Shown here: positions 15,454 to 23,375 of the stretch, one piece after another | Layout: every line of letters begins with the position of its first letter | Position numbering within the stretch: position 1 is the stretch's first letter | Source: a virus | Virus record (IMG/VR): IMGVR_UViG_3300031111_000010 | Span: 17,177 to 81,176 of that record | DNA length: 64,000 nt | Direction: 5' to 3' (one strand) | Notes under the pieces: model-generated | What the model saw: the letters and a program-made list of their open reading frames with translations, nothing else | Databases searched by the model: none | What the model was told of the DNA's origin: nothing | Program-made: the position numbers and the translations under genes

Positions 15454-15669
15454 TTAAATAGAATCCCAAGGTGTTTCACAGTTCCAGCATCGATTATTAT
15501 TGCAGAATAGTTCCTGCTCAGTCACAGAAGCACCACAAGCAGTACATTCCATTTCCTCATCAATCTCATCCAGAAAATCCTTGAGATCATCAGCAGTATC
15601 AAAGGCATAGAAGTTACCATTGGGATTCTCTACCAGTTTATCATTGATAATAAAACCTTTGCGTACCAT
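15454..15669 (-). CDS. C4 zinc-ribbon protein, 71 aa
   Basis: ATG at 15669 is fused to the preceding stop (TAATG) and has AAAGGA upstream, which decides the start over earlier ATGs. The N-terminal half is small and acidic; the C-terminal half has CTACG and CNNNRCWNC, a C4 zinc ribbon. Function unknown. Confidence 0.65.
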   Translation of the reverse strand: MVRKGFIINDKLVENPNGNFYAFDTADDLKDFLDEIDEEMECTACGASVTEQELFCNNNRCWNCETPWDSI

Positions 15670-15782
15670 TATTTCCATCCTTTCTTTCTGGCTATTTCCA
15701 GAAACCATTCACCAGCAACAGCAGCAAGATATCCAATAAAACACATTACAAACATGAAACCCAAAACCTTTAACAATGCCAT
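15669..15782 (-). CDS. Tiny membrane protein, 37 aa
   Basis: ATG at 15782 with AAAGGAG. A single hydrophobic segment (about residues 3-25) followed by a basic tail ARKKGWK. Stop fused to the next start as TAATG. Confidence 0.6.
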   Translation of the reverse strand: MALLKVLGFMFVMCFIGYLAAVAGEWFLEIARKKGWK

Positions 15783-15792
15783 GATAACTCCT

Positions 15793-15993
15793 TTAGATAT
15801 AGGGTTTAATACTCCAAAGAAATTTTTTAGCAATCTCAATCATTTCTTCTCGCAGTTCAGGATGATCCTTGAATGCTTTGATTGCAGCTTTCTGATATTT
15901 ATAACCAAGCTGATATTCAGTACCATGATCACAGGCAAAATGATAGGATGCTTGGTAACCGTCTTTTGCAAATTGTTCTAAAATCTCGTTCAT
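15793..15993 (-). CDS. Hypothetical protein, 66 aa
   Basis: Helical, mixed charge, with YHFACDHGTEYQLGYKYQ in the middle. AAAAGGA precedes the ATG. No family recognised. Confidence 0.65.
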   Translation of the reverse strand: MNEILEQFAKDGYQASYHFACDHGTEYQLGYKYQKAAIKAFKDHPELREEMIEIAKKFLWSIKPYI

Positions 15994-16022
15994 TTCTAAT
16001 CCTTTTAGTTAGTTATTATCGC

Positions 16023-16042
16023 CAAGGGGGTTTACCCCCTTG
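16023..16042 (-). terminator. GC hairpin after the 16045 gene
   Basis: Perfect 8-base stem CAAGGGGG/CCCCCTTG with a four-base loop directly after the stop of the minus-strand gene. No U run follows; instead TGGCGATA follows, as after other hairpins here. It may be a 3'-end stabiliser or processing site rather than a simple terminator. Confidence 0.5.
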
Positions 16043-16044
16043 AG

Positions 16045-16545
16045 TTAATCCCAATGGTTTTCGTAGTATTCACCACCATGAGAGAAGGTGAAATAACCCT
16101 TGCGATAGCTGCACTGTTCTTTTTTATTACCCTGCACGATGAAAGGATAAGAACCAATAAATGAAGTACCACTACCGAAATTTCTTACATGTAACCGGAA
16201 CTCAGGACCAACAACCCTATTACCAGCTTTGGCTTTACCATTTCCACCAAATTCTTGACCATTGGTGATCGTTTCAACCATCCGACACTTGACGGTTTTA
16301 CCAGTAGGAGAAACATCAATGATCTTGGCAAAATTATTAATGGTCATATTATAACCATATGAAGCATGAAGTTTTTTGCCTACCCATTCATGTTTCTTAA
16401 CAGATTTCTTGACAGCTTTCTTGATCTTACGGGTTTTCTTTTCTACCTTTTGAAATTCAGGCACTTCATCATCTCTCAAAGTAGTCAGACTGTTGATTCC
16501 TCTTGCCCTCAGAATTGCCATGTCTTTTTCGGTCAATCGGCTCAT
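16045..16545 (-). CDS. Hypothetical protein, 166 aa
   Basis: Basic helical N-terminal third (KKTRKIKKAVKKSVKK) and a beta-rich C-terminal domain with several glycines (FGSGTSFIGSYPF). AAAGGAC precedes the ATG and a sigma-70-like promoter lies at 16575-16603. No family recognised. Confidence 0.7.
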   Translation of the reverse strand: MSRLTEKDMAILRARGINSLTTLRDDEVPEFQKVEKKTRKIKKAVKKSVKKHEWVGKKLHASYGYNMTINNFAKIIDVSPTGKTVKCRMVETITNGQEFGGNGKAKAGNRVVGPEFRLHVRNFGSGTSFIGSYPFIVQGNKKEQCSYRKGYFTFSHGGEYYENHWD

Positions 16546-16574
16546 TTTAAGTCCTTTCGTTGAGTGTTTCTTTT

Positions 16575-16603
16575 ATATTATATGATGTGATTTACCCTGT
16601 CAA
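16575..16603 (-). promoter_or_regulatory. sigma-70-like promoter
   Basis: Minus strand TTGACA at 16603-16598, then TATAAT with a 15-base spacer or TAATAT with 17. It drives the gene starting at 16545. Confidence 0.6.
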
Positions 16604-16617
16604 GTCTTTTTTTCGCC

Positions 16618-16634
16618 ATGGGGCAAAGCCCCAT
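16618..16634. terminator. GC hairpin
   Basis: ATGGGGC/GCCCCAT, 7-base stem, 3-base loop, just after the stop of the 16638 gene. On the minus strand it is followed by GGCGAAAAAAA, on the plus strand by ATTTTATTTTTT. Confidence 0.5.
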
Positions 16635-16637
16635 ATT

Positions 16638-16874
16638 TTATTTTTTGAGATACCGTTTCATAGCTGCCATGGCCTTTGCCTTTGTATCATAACCATGCAT
16701 ATTGTTCAATCTGCTGTTGAATCCTGCGTGACCAAAAGTAATAAACCATCTTTTGGTTTCAGGAAGCATGGCAACCGCATTTTCACAGTTAGCATCCCGG
16801 CAAAAACCAGTTTCGTAACAAGATTTGGCAGAAAAAAGAATGTTGTTAAGGGATTCTTGAATCGGAATGCTCAT
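16638..16874 (-). CDS. Hypothetical protein under sigma-54-like control
   Basis: 78 residues. The open frame extends to 16910, but that ATG is at the predicted transcription start; the ATG at 16874 has AAAGGA and a ~32-base leader, so I start there. The product has conserved-looking aromatic and glycine positions (RWFITFGHAGFNSRL) and KAMAAMKRYLKK at the end. Function unknown. Confidence 0.65.
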   Translation of the reverse strand: MSIPIQESLNNILFSAKSCYETGFCRDANCENAVAMLPETKRWFITFGHAGFNSRLNNMHGYDTKAKAMAAMKRYLKK

Positions 16875-16917
16875 TGTTTTGTCCTTTCGGTTTGGTTTGA
16901 AGTTACTCATATATATT

Positions 16918-16934
16918 GCAGTTGCTGTGCCAAG
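16918..16934 (-). promoter_or_regulatory. sigma-54-like promoter
   Basis: Minus strand CTTGGCACA, then CTGCA, GG-N10-GC (GG 16931-16930, GC 16919-16918). Predicted start near 16906. Paired palindromes that could bind an enhancer protein lie about 85-110 bases upstream at 17004-17039. Confidence 0.7.
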
Positions 16935-17003
16935 ATTGTAATTTTTTTTATATAGTTATTTCAGTCACTTGAAAAATTAGTATTTTTGATTGGGTAAAAA
17001 ACA

Positions 17004-17039
17004 TGACAAAAATTGTCAAACTTATGACAAAAATTGTCC
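17004..17039. promoter_or_regulatory. Tandem palindromic upstream activating sites
   Basis: Two copies of the 15-base palindrome TGACAAAAATTGTCA (the second ends TGTCC) with centres 21 bases apart, two helical turns. They lie between two divergent sigma-54-like promoters (16918 minus, 17102 plus) at typical enhancer distance from both. The same tandem pair, with TTTTT instead of AAAAA centres, occurs at 45622-45657 upstream of a third such promoter. Confidence 0.65.
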
Positions 17040-17101
17040 AGATAGTTATATACTTTACTCCGGTAAATTTGTAAGTACTTGATATTATTACAAGTGAAAA
17101 G

Positions 17102-17118
17102 TTGGCACAGGGTCTGCA
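17102..17118 (+). promoter_or_regulatory. sigma-54-like promoter
   Basis: TTGGCACA, four bases, CTGCA, GG-N10-GC (GG 17104-17105, GC 17116-17117). Predicted start near 17129, only 2 bases before the ATG at 17131. Confidence 0.7.
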
Positions 17119-17130
17119 TATAAGTATGGC

Positions 17131-17364
17131 ATGAAAACACAAGATATAGAAAAGCTGACTATTCCTAAACAGTATGCTCAAATTGAAGATAAGACTTTTG
17201 AGATGCTTGAAGATGAATTGATGGATGTATATAATAGGTATCCAGATTATAATGATCCTGAATATGGTGGCAAGGGTTTCAATGCAATGGTTGATCTTTT
17301 TGCTTCTGATGATTTTTACCATGAACATTATGTAGCTAAAGAATATCTTAAACTGAAAGGATAA
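17131..17364 (+). CDS. Hypothetical protein, 77 aa, sigma-54-like control
   Basis: First gene of the plus-strand block. The ATG is almost at the predicted transcription start, so the mRNA would be leaderless, unless translation begins at an internal ATG near 17203. Acidic, tyrosine-rich (YNRYPDYNDPEYGGKG). A second gene follows 3 bases after its stop. No family recognised. Confidence 0.65.
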   Translation: MKTQDIEKLTIPKQYAQIEDKTFEMLEDELMDVYNRYPDYNDPEYGGKGFNAMVDLFASDDFYHEHYVAKEYLKLKG

Positions 17365-17367
17365 AAA

Positions 17368-17595
17368 ATGGATATCATCGAAAAGATCATGAAAGAGCAG
17401 ATGGGTTTTATTGTAGATGATAATCAGCTTCTTCAGATTATCGCCATTGACCCTAATTATGAAATTCTGATTCGGGCAAATCTTTATCGTATAGTTGTAC
17501 CTGCTTATAAAGTGGTGGAGAAGATAAAGAAAATCAATGATGAAAAAAATAATCATGTTCGTGATATTTCTATTGGTTTTACCCGTATCGGTTAA
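17368..17595 (+). CDS. Hypothetical protein, 75 aa
   Basis: AAAGGA in the end of the upstream gene precedes the ATG. Helical, hydrophobic middle (ILIRANLYRIVVPAYKVVEKI). Co-transcribed with 17131-17364. Function unknown. Confidence 0.65.
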   Translation: MDIIEKIMKEQMGFIVDDNQLLQIIAIDPNYEILIRANLYRIVVPAYKVVEKIKKINDEKNNHVRDISIGFTRIG

Positions 17596-17603
17596 AAAAG
17601 TTC

Positions 17604-17632
17604 TTGACAGGGAACATATTGTTTGATATGTT
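17604..17632 (+). promoter_or_regulatory. sigma-70-like promoter with operator-like inverted repeat
   Basis: TTGACA (17604-17609), 17 bases, TATGTT (17627-17632). The 10-base inverted repeat GGGAACATAT/ATATGTTCCC fills the space between and across the -10, a good position for a repressor. It faces the DUF932 gene. Confidence 0.6.
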
Positions 17633-17664
17633 CCCTTCATAACCTCAAAAAAGGAGTGTGTAAC

Positions 17665-18582
17665 ATGACGTTTTTTCAAGCAATCGAAACTAAAGATGTA
17701 AACGTGGCTATGGAAGCAGGTAACCATAACTTTGAAGCTATCAAAGAAGATTTGTTTACTGCTGATGGTCTTCGTATTCCCGATCATGTTGCTGTTCTCA
17801 ATCAAAACACTGGTGATTATTTGGGTACAGTTGGCAGGGGTTACGAACCAGTTCAACCGGAAACATTCTATGAGTTAGCTGATGAGTTCATCGAATCAAC
17901 TGATGCAATGATTGATGGTGTTCTCAATTTCAGGAATGGATCAACTATGGGTCTGTCCTTTCATATCGCAGATCGTGAGTATATCGCTGGTGATCCGATT
18001 TCACTCCGGTTCATGATGGTCAATGGTTTTGATGGTTGGCAGGGTCTGAATGGTTTTGCTCCTACCAATCGGATAGCTTGTCTGAATGTATGTAATTCAT
18101 CCAATCGTGTCTATAACCTGAAGCATACCAAAAATGTTCTCAATCGTGTTCAGGTTGTCAAGAACATGCTCAAGTATTATCAGAATGAGATTGCATCATT
18201 TGATGATAAGATGAATTATCTTGTTGGACATCGTATGAATGAAGCAGAGGCTGTCAAGTGGTTTCGTTCTCTGTTTCCGAAACCTACTTCCCGTAGGTCT
18301 GAAACCATACTGGATAACAAGGTTGCGGTTTTTGTTGATTGTCTATTGCATGGTAGGGGTTCTGAAATTGCTGGTGTTCGTGGAACGTCTTACGGTGCTT
18401 TTCAGGCACTTACTGAGTATATCAACCACCACCGTTCAGTTCGGGTAACAGAAGGTAGAGAAGAAGATGAAGTCCGTTTTGAAGCTATCCATTTTGGTAC
18501 TGGTAACTCTCTTACTCAGCGTGGATTGACTTCTCTTACCACTGGTTTCGGTTTTACTGCTGACGAATTTCGTATCGATTAA
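17665..18582 (+). CDS. DUF932 family protein
   Basis: 305 residues from the ATG at 17665, which has AAGGAG; an earlier in-frame start lies within the promoter. The pattern GTVGRGYEPVQPETFYELADEF, FRNGSTMGLSFHI and RIACLNVCNS is typical of DUF932 (phage/plasmid-like protein TIGR03299). The family is widespread on mobile elements and of unproven function, often early expressed. Confidence 0.85.
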   Translation: MTFFQAIETKDVNVAMEAGNHNFEAIKEDLFTADGLRIPDHVAVLNQNTGDYLGTVGRGYEPVQPETFYELADEFIESTDAMIDGVLNFRNGSTMGLSFHIADREYIAGDPISLRFMMVNGFDGWQGLNGFAPTNRIACLNVCNSSNRVYNLKHTKNVLNRVQVVKNMLKYYQNEIASFDDKMNYLVGHRMNEAEAVKWFRSLFPKPTSRRSETILDNKVAVFVDCLLHGRGSEIAGVRGTSYGAFQALTEYINHHRSVRVTEGREEDEVRFEAIHFGTGNSLTQRGLTSLTTGFGFTADEFRID

Positions 18583-18586
18583 AAAT

Positions 18587-18626
18587 ACTGTCAAGGGGAA
18601 TTTTTTCTAAAGTTTCCCTTGACAGT
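18587..18626 (+). terminator. Hairpin overlapping a promoter
   Basis: Perfect 11-base stem ACTGTCAAGGG/CCCTTGACAGT after the DUF932 stop. The 3' arm contains the TTGACA of the next promoter and is followed by TGGCGATA. Confidence 0.55.
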
Positions 18627-18647
18627 GGCGATAAGATATAGTAAGAA
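18619..18647 (+). promoter_or_regulatory. sigma-70-like promoter
   Basis: TTGACA (18619-18624), 17 bases, TAAGAA (18642-18647). It lines up base for base with the promoter at 44859-44887 (TTGACA-RTGGCGA...-TARGAA). It drives the 49-aa acidic protein. Confidence 0.5.
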
Positions 18648-18686
18648 CATAATCATTAATTGAAACTTTAATTGAAAGGATATAAG

Positions 18687-18836
18687 ATGAATTCATTTCT
18701 TGAAGGACCGCATTCTGATGAATTGGAGAATCTTAAAGAAGATGTTGATTTTGAGATTTTTGATCTTGAAGAATTCGATACTTGCATGAAAGAAGGAGTT
18801 GAGGATCGTGGTATGGAGGATGATGTACCATTTTAA
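18687..18836 (+). CDS. Acidic miniprotein with SSB-like C-terminal tail
   Basis: 49 residues, ATG at 18687 with AAAGGA. Very acidic (about 19 D/E) and ending EDDVPF, which resembles the DDIPF tail of bacterial single-stranded DNA binding proteins. In SSB that tail recruits many repair and replication proteins. No OB fold is present, so this could compete with host SSB for partners. It has its own promoter and a strong terminator. Confidence 0.7.
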   Translation: MNSFLEGPHSDELENLKEDVDFEIFDLEEFDTCMKEGVEDRGMEDDVPF

Positions 18837-18853
18837 ATGGGTGTGCTCTGTTA

Positions 18854-18885
18854 AGAAGGGATGGTAGTTTTCTACCATCCCTTCT
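18854..18885. terminator. Bidirectional terminator
   Basis: Perfect 14-base stem AGAAGGGATGGTAG/CTACCATCCCTTCT with a TTTT loop, between the convergent gene ends at 18836 (plus) and 18887 (minus). T-rich sequence follows on the plus strand. Confidence 0.85.
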
Positions 18886-18886
18886 T

Positions 18887-19936
18887 TTATTGGGTATATT
18901 GAGTAACCGTATCAGCAACTTTATTGGATACTTTACTGCTTATTCTTTTCACTGTCGGTATAACTTCACGAACTTCTTTTTCCCTTGCATTATCTCTTGC
19001 TTTGGCATTTGCAACACTATTAGTATCGACGTTGATAATAGTACCATACTGAATGGTTCCTGCATATAATGGACTTAAATCTTGGAATGTCAATTGTAAA
19101 TTACAGCTACTTGGATATCCTTTTATATAAGGAGAATTCCATGTTGGTTGAACAGCTATAAGAGCACATGTTCGATAGTCTATAAATGGCACTGGAAATG
19201 TTGATACTTCAAACATATAAGGAAAATCAATAGTAACACCACCTTCATTAATTAAATCAGGAGATGAGTATTTCATTAATGCTTGGATAGGTTCAATCAA
19301 TTGTTTTTCTGGATGATTATCATTATTTCTCATTTCATTAAACAATACAAATTCAAGAATCAATTGTCTTCTATCTGAATTAGCATAATACATTGGTGTA
19401 TCTATTTTCCATTTTTGTATACTATGTCCCGGCATAGCTGCAAGTGCCTTCTGTGCCAAACCTTCTACTGTAATAGACTCTTTTGCTCTTTTAGGAGAAG
19501 ATGTTGATTTATCTTTAGCACTATCTGAAAGATATTGTTGTTCAACTTCTTTTAGTTTAGCACCAATATAATTTCCTATTGCATTTGATCCTGATTTTAA
19601 TTCATTGGTTAATTTGACAAGTGATCTTGCTTTCTGAGCTAATCTTGATGCTACTGATTCATATGCTTCCCAATGATGAACAACATTCTCATTTAAAGAT
19701 AATGGTGCGAGAAATTCAAATGTAACATTAGTATCAGCCGTTGAGATTGGAGCATCAGCACCTTTACTATATTGATCAAGTATTTTCTTAGGTCGCATTC
19801 TAATCCATACAGAACCACTTCTGCTTTCTTCTCCTTTTGACCATGGAGAAATACCAAAAGGTCTTCTATATAGTTTTACGTCCTGTGATTCTTTATCTCT
19901 TGTTGATCTTGGTCCTTTTCTATGTGTTGTTGCCAT
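18887..19936 (-). CDS. gp48: Baseplate tail-tube cap, gp48-like
   Basis: 349 residues (T4 gp48 is 364). FEFLAPLSLNENVVHHWEAYES and the C-terminal ALIAVQPTWNSPYIKGYPSSC...LTFQDLSPLY match the conserved parts of T4-like gp48 as I recall them. In T4, gp48 caps the central hub and starts tube polymerisation with gp54. It directly follows the tape-measure gene (TAATG fusion), which fits. gp54 is the main alternative. Confidence 0.7.
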   Translation of the reverse strand: MATTHRKGPRSTRDKESQDVKLYRRPFGISPWSKGEESRSGSVWIRMRPKKILDQYSKGADAPISTADTNVTFEFLAPLSLNENVVHHWEAYESVASRLAQKARSLVKLTNELKSGSNAIGNYIGAKLKEVEQQYLSDSAKDKSTSSPKRAKESITVEGLAQKALAAMPGHSIQKWKIDTPMYYANSDRRQLILEFVLFNEMRNNDNHPEKQLIEPIQALMKYSSPDLINEGGVTIDFPYMFEVSTFPVPFIDYRTCALIAVQPTWNSPYIKGYPSSCNLQLTFQDLSPLYAGTIQYGTIINVDTNSVANAKARDNAREKEVREVIPTVKRISSKVSNKVADTVTQYTQ

Positions 19937-21528
19937 TAGAATCCTTGTGAGTTAAGTGTATTTATTGCTAAACCAAAATTATCTATTTCATCAGGAACTT
20001 GTTTAACATCTCCTTGTCCACCATTACTTCTTAGTCCTGAGAACCAGTTACCAACTCCCCTTCTTAATTGTGCTGCATATGTTCCTTCTTGTATTCTTTT
20101 CATTGCTTCTTGGTTTTCTTTATGCCATTGTTCTTCTCTTTTTGCTTCTTCTTCTTTCTCTTTTACTCTTGATTCAACACCAGCTACATCAACCCCTCTT
20201 GCTATCTCTGCTGCTTTTAATGATCTTGCATTTTCTAATGTTGATTTTTTTGTTGGATGATTTGTAAGCATCATATCCATTTTCATACCACGAATATTAT
20301 TAGCCAATTCTTTACCTACCATTGGAATAGAACTAGCAGCATTAGCAGCATTTTCAATCATACCATTTATTAGACCCGTAAAAAAATTACTCAATTTTAT
20401 TCCAAAATTTACGATATCATTTATAAACTGACCAGTAAGAAAGTAATCCCATCCTGCTTTCATTGCTTTCATCCACTCATCCAGTTTGGCTTGTACATCC
20501 ATTTCCTCACCAAACATTTTCATAGCAAGATTCATTGTATTTAAGAATAATGAAAGTGGAAGTTCAATCCAATCATCTAAAGCTGCCCAAAGACCTTCTC
20601 TTACCTTATCCCATTTAGTACCTACTGTTTTCTCATATGCTTCCATAAAATCCAATACATCTAATAAAATAGCTATTGGAAGAAGTAATCTTTTTATTCC
20701 TAATTTTAACAATCCCATTGATTTTTTTAAATAAGGAATATCATCTATCCACTTTAGCCACTTTGATTTTCTCAACATTGCTAATCCTTCACCAAGTTTC
20801 TTAAATTTAGGACTCATAGAAATCAATCCACCAAGACCCATTAAAGTAGCAAGTCTATCACCCAAGTATCCCGCCAATCCTTTTATTATACCTGCTAATA
20901 TCAGACCCAATAAAGTAGCCATACCTATATCTTTAGCTGTAACTTTCTTATTGAGAAAATCCATCTTGAATCGTTTCATTTGTAAAGCAAGCATTTTTCT
21001 TAAAAGTTTTACTTGAGTACCCGCCCATTTAGGTGTTTTTTGAAACAGGAATTCCCATGCTCCTTTGGTTGCTGATACAATAGAATCTTTCATAGAACCT
21101 AACAAAGCAAACCATTCTGATTCCTCACCGAATAAACTGAGAAAATGAGATTTTAATTCTTGGAAGAATCGAGTAAAGTGTTGAGCGACATTCATTACCA
21201 TGTTCTTTGTTTTACCAAGAACACCAAAACTCATTTTGTTTGCCAATCTAAATGTTGCTTCGGTCATGTCTAATACTTTACCCCATGCACCTTCACGTTT
21301 CTTTATAAATCTACCATTTTCATCTCTGGCTCTTTCTGTAAATGCTCTTTGTCTTTTCTGTTGTTCTTCTTGTTCATCAGTAATTTTCAACCATTTGTCA
21401 AGCATCTCACGTTCTTTCTCGCTCATTGCTTTGACTTGTGCTGAACTACCAACATACATTTTTAAAATGTTTACTGCTTCAGAAACAGTCTTATTAAGAG
21501 ATTTTAATTCTTGATCTGTAGTTGCCAT
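19936..21528 (-). CDS. Tail tape measure protein (gp29-like)
   Basis: 530 residues (T4 gp29 is 590). Long amphipathic helices, several hydrophobic segments (IGMATLLGLILAGIIKGLAG at ~202 and LLLPIAILLDVLDF at ~283), and a charged coiled coil near the end. It lies between the frameshift gene pair and the tube cap, the usual place of a tape measure. It sets tail length and probably enters the host membrane with the DNA. No close family recall, so the call rests on order and composition. Confidence 0.7.
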   Translation of the reverse strand: MATTDQELKSLNKTVSEAVNILKMYVGSSAQVKAMSEKEREMLDKWLKITDEQEEQQKRQRAFTERARDENGRFIKKREGAWGKVLDMTEATFRLANKMSFGVLGKTKNMVMNVAQHFTRFFQELKSHFLSLFGEESEWFALLGSMKDSIVSATKGAWEFLFQKTPKWAGTQVKLLRKMLALQMKRFKMDFLNKKVTAKDIGMATLLGLILAGIIKGLAGYLGDRLATLMGLGGLISMSPKFKKLGEGLAMLRKSKWLKWIDDIPYLKKSMGLLKLGIKRLLLPIAILLDVLDFMEAYEKTVGTKWDKVREGLWAALDDWIELPLSLFLNTMNLAMKMFGEEMDVQAKLDEWMKAMKAGWDYFLTGQFINDIVNFGIKLSNFFTGLINGMIENAANAASSIPMVGKELANNIRGMKMDMMLTNHPTKKSTLENARSLKAAEIARGVDVAGVESRVKEKEEEAKREEQWHKENQEAMKRIQEGTYAAQLRRGVGNWFSGLRSNGGQGDVKQVPDEIDNFGLAINTLNSQGF

Positions 21529-21530
21529 TA

Positions 21531-21695
21531 TTATTTATCCATTGCTTTTTTCTCTGCTTCTAAATCCTTGATTAATATATTCACATAAATATCTTTTTCA
21601 AATTCTGCCATTCTGTTTGTTTCAGATACTGGCATATTACATTTTTTAGCAAGAATATATTGTTGTTCAATTATATCCTGAAAATTACCCCACAA
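21531..21695 (-). CDS. Frameshift extension of the gp26-like protein
   Basis: An open frame of 54 codons in the -1 frame relative to the end of the gp26-like gene, finishing just before the tape measure. It has no ATG at its start and no ribosome binding site. It is read by slipping on T_TTT_TTT at 21713-21707, adding 58 residues (from WLIN) to give a product of about 307 aa. A TTG at 21695 is the only alternative start. This is the layout of tail assembly chaperones in other tailed phages. Confidence 0.65.
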   Translation of the reverse strand: MWGNFQDIIEQQYILAKKCNMPVSETNRMAEFEKDIYVNILIKDLEAEKKAMDK

Positions 21696-21700
21696 ATTAA

Positions 21701-22453
21701 TTAACCAAAAAAATTTTGCTGAATTGGTATATCACTTACTTCTTCATATTGACAATGTTGGCATTTTACCTTCTGTTCTAATTTCCATCCAAAAGTCATA
21801 TTATCTACTTCTTTTCTTATAGCTTCCATTCCTGCCAGTGGAATGTTCTCTATGAAATACATTCTATCTTTGATATCAATATCACTATCCAATCCAGATG
21901 GTGTTTCGATTTTATCTATTGCACATGCATGAAACATAACCTGAAAGATATATGCTTTCTGAGTATCACTGAGACTTTTTGGGAAGTATTTTGGTTTCAT
22001 ATCTTCTTTCTGGTGTTTTCTTTTTATATGTCTCAGATGCACTTTTATCTGACCAAGTTCTACAATATGATTTTCTTCACTATCTAAATTTGTTAATTCC
22101 AATTCATCCAGATTTACTCTGTTCAATGATTGAGATTTACATTTAGGACAATCAAATTTAAACTCAAGTACTTCTCCTTTTGTCTTCTTACGAATTTCCA
22201 TCAATAAGAACATTTTATCATATAGATAAAGATCATCCATATTGAACCCTTCAGATGAAACACTTGATGATATCAAATCATCAAGTGCCTGTTCTTGTAC
22301 TACATAATTTGTTTCATTCTCATAAGTGAGAAGTCTTTTAATTTGACCCGTTGTTAATGGTTTGAATTTAACTACTTTTTTACTTCCCGGTAATTGACAT
22401 TCAAACTCATATACATTTACATAATCTAAAAAATTCGGTTTGTTATCTGACAT
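21701..22453 (-). CDS. gp26: gp26-like baseplate/tail assembly protein (T4_baseplate family)
   Basis: 250 residues. KFKPLTTGQIKRLL near residue 30 and two zinc pairs, CPKC at ~102 and CQHC at ~235, match the T4 gp26-type family (Pfam T4_baseplate, recalled). A late promoter at 22475-22482 and AAGGAG precede the ATG. The last codons form a slippery heptamer, so it may act as a tail chaperone with a frameshifted long form. Confidence 0.75.
   Translation of the reverse strand: MSDNKPNFLDYVNVYEFECQLPGSKKVVKFKPLTTGQIKRLLTYENETNYVVQEQALDDLISSSVSSEGFNMDDLYLYDKMFLLMEIRKKTKGEVLEFKFDCPKCKSQSLNRVNLDELELTNLDSEENHIVELGQIKVHLRHIKRKHQKEDMKPKYFPKSLSDTQKAYIFQVMFHACAIDKIETPSGLDSDIDIKDRMYFIENIPLAGMEAIRKEVDNMTFGWKLEQKVKCQHCQYEEVSDIPIQQNFFG
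21707..21713 (-). other. -1 ribosomal frameshift site (T_TTT_TTT)
   Basis: Seven T in the zero-frame phase AAT TTT TTT GGT TAA, so tandem slippage at T_TTT_TTT moves into an open frame of 58 codons that ends next to the tape-measure gene. Confidence 0.65.
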
Positions 22454-22474
22454 ATTTTCTCCTTTTCTACAGTT

Positions 22475-22482
22475 TATTTATA
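22475..22482 (-). promoter_or_regulatory. T4-like late promoter
   Basis: TATAAATA on the minus strand, 22 bases upstream of the gp26-like ATG, with AAGGAG in between. Confidence 0.65.
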
Positions 22483-22484
22483 TA

Positions 22485-23027
22485 TTAACCACCAGTTTCA
22501 GTGAAACTTGTTTCATGGTAGCTGTAAGTAAATGTTACATCAAACTGAGCGATTTCAGTGGTAGAGTAGTCCATTTGAATTTGTGCTACTTCTTTAGGCC
22601 ATGCATCGTGAATTGTGAACTCAAGAATGACTTGACCTTCATAACCAATCATCTGTAATCTCTGGTCTGCCATAAACACATCATGAGTACTATAGAAGTT
22701 AGTCACTGGATCATGGCATAGATTTGACCATTCCTCAAATGTTTGTCTAATCTTAGCGTCTTTATCCACATTGAAAGTAATAACAACATCTGTATAGGTA
22801 TGTTTACCCGGAAACTTCCAATCGAATCCTTGCCAGTTTAGAACCACTTCTTCAAGAGCAGTTGATGGCATCTGAGCAGTCTTTACTAAATAAATAGCAT
22901 CCTCTTGACTAACACTCGCACCAAGACCTCCCGGCCATTGTGGTTGGTAGTAGAACAGGCTTGACTTTGCTCCATCTCCGAATCTTGCTTTAAATGCTTC
23001 TATATTAAATGATCTTACATCAGGCAT
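22485..23027 (-). CDS. gp19: Tail tube protein gp19
   Basis: 180 residues (T4 gp19 is 163). Features of the gp19 fold: QMPSTALEEVVLNWQGFDWKFPG, then VILEFTIHDAWPKEVAQIQMDYS and QFDVTFTYSYHE. It polymerises into the inner tail tube. AAGGAG precedes the ATG. The N-terminal ~180 residues of the proteins at 26235, 28773 and 35989 share this fold. Confidence 0.85.
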   Translation of the reverse strand: MPDVRSFNIEAFKARFGDGAKSSLFYYQPQWPGGLGASVSQEDAIYLVKTAQMPSTALEEVVLNWQGFDWKFPGKHTYTDVVITFNVDKDAKIRQTFEEWSNLCHDPVTNFYSTHDVFMADQRLQMIGYEGQVILEFTIHDAWPKEVAQIQMDYSTTEIAQFDVTFTYSYHETSFTETGG

Positions 23028-23039
23028 TTTCTTATCTCC

Positions 23040-23360
23040 TTATTTCTTCATTTTTAATTTTTTTAAGGCTTTTTCTAAATCAGGTATTACTTTGGTTTTG
23101 AAAGTTTTTAGACTTTGCAATGCACCATCATAATTTTCATAACCAATCATTCTTTGAATATCTTTAGGCCAACCAACTAATACTTGAACAAGTCCAAATG
23201 CCTCTTTATCTTTTATACCTTTACCAGCAGTATAATCTTCTTCCATAGGCATATCTTTTTTGCCTTTTCTTTTTTTCTTTTTCATTCCAGTACCATCTTT
23301 GCTTCCAGCACCAGAACCATCACACTTCTCATCCATATATTGTAAAAATCTACTCATCAT
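23040..23360 (-). CDS. Small basic protein with capsid-targeting-like N-terminus
   Basis: 106 residues. Begins MMSRFLQYMDE, like the putative capsid-targeting peptides of the head proteins, followed by a KKKKRKGKK patch and a helical domain. It lies between sheath and tube genes. It may be packaged in the head or be a tail assembly factor; function unknown. Confidence 0.6.
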   Translation of the reverse strand: MMSRFLQYMDEKCDGSGAGSKDGTGMKKKKRKGKKDMPMEEDYTAGKGIKDKEAFGLVQVLVGWPKDIQRMIGYENYDGALQSLKTFKTKVIPDLEKALKKLKMKK

Positions 23361-23375
23361 TTTCTCCTGTTATAA

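Noticed and set aside
16918-17118. Reading the TTGGCA boxes as sigma-70 -35 elements
   Set aside because: No consistent -10 at 16-18 bases, whereas all eight sites keep GG-N10-GC with a YTGCW element.
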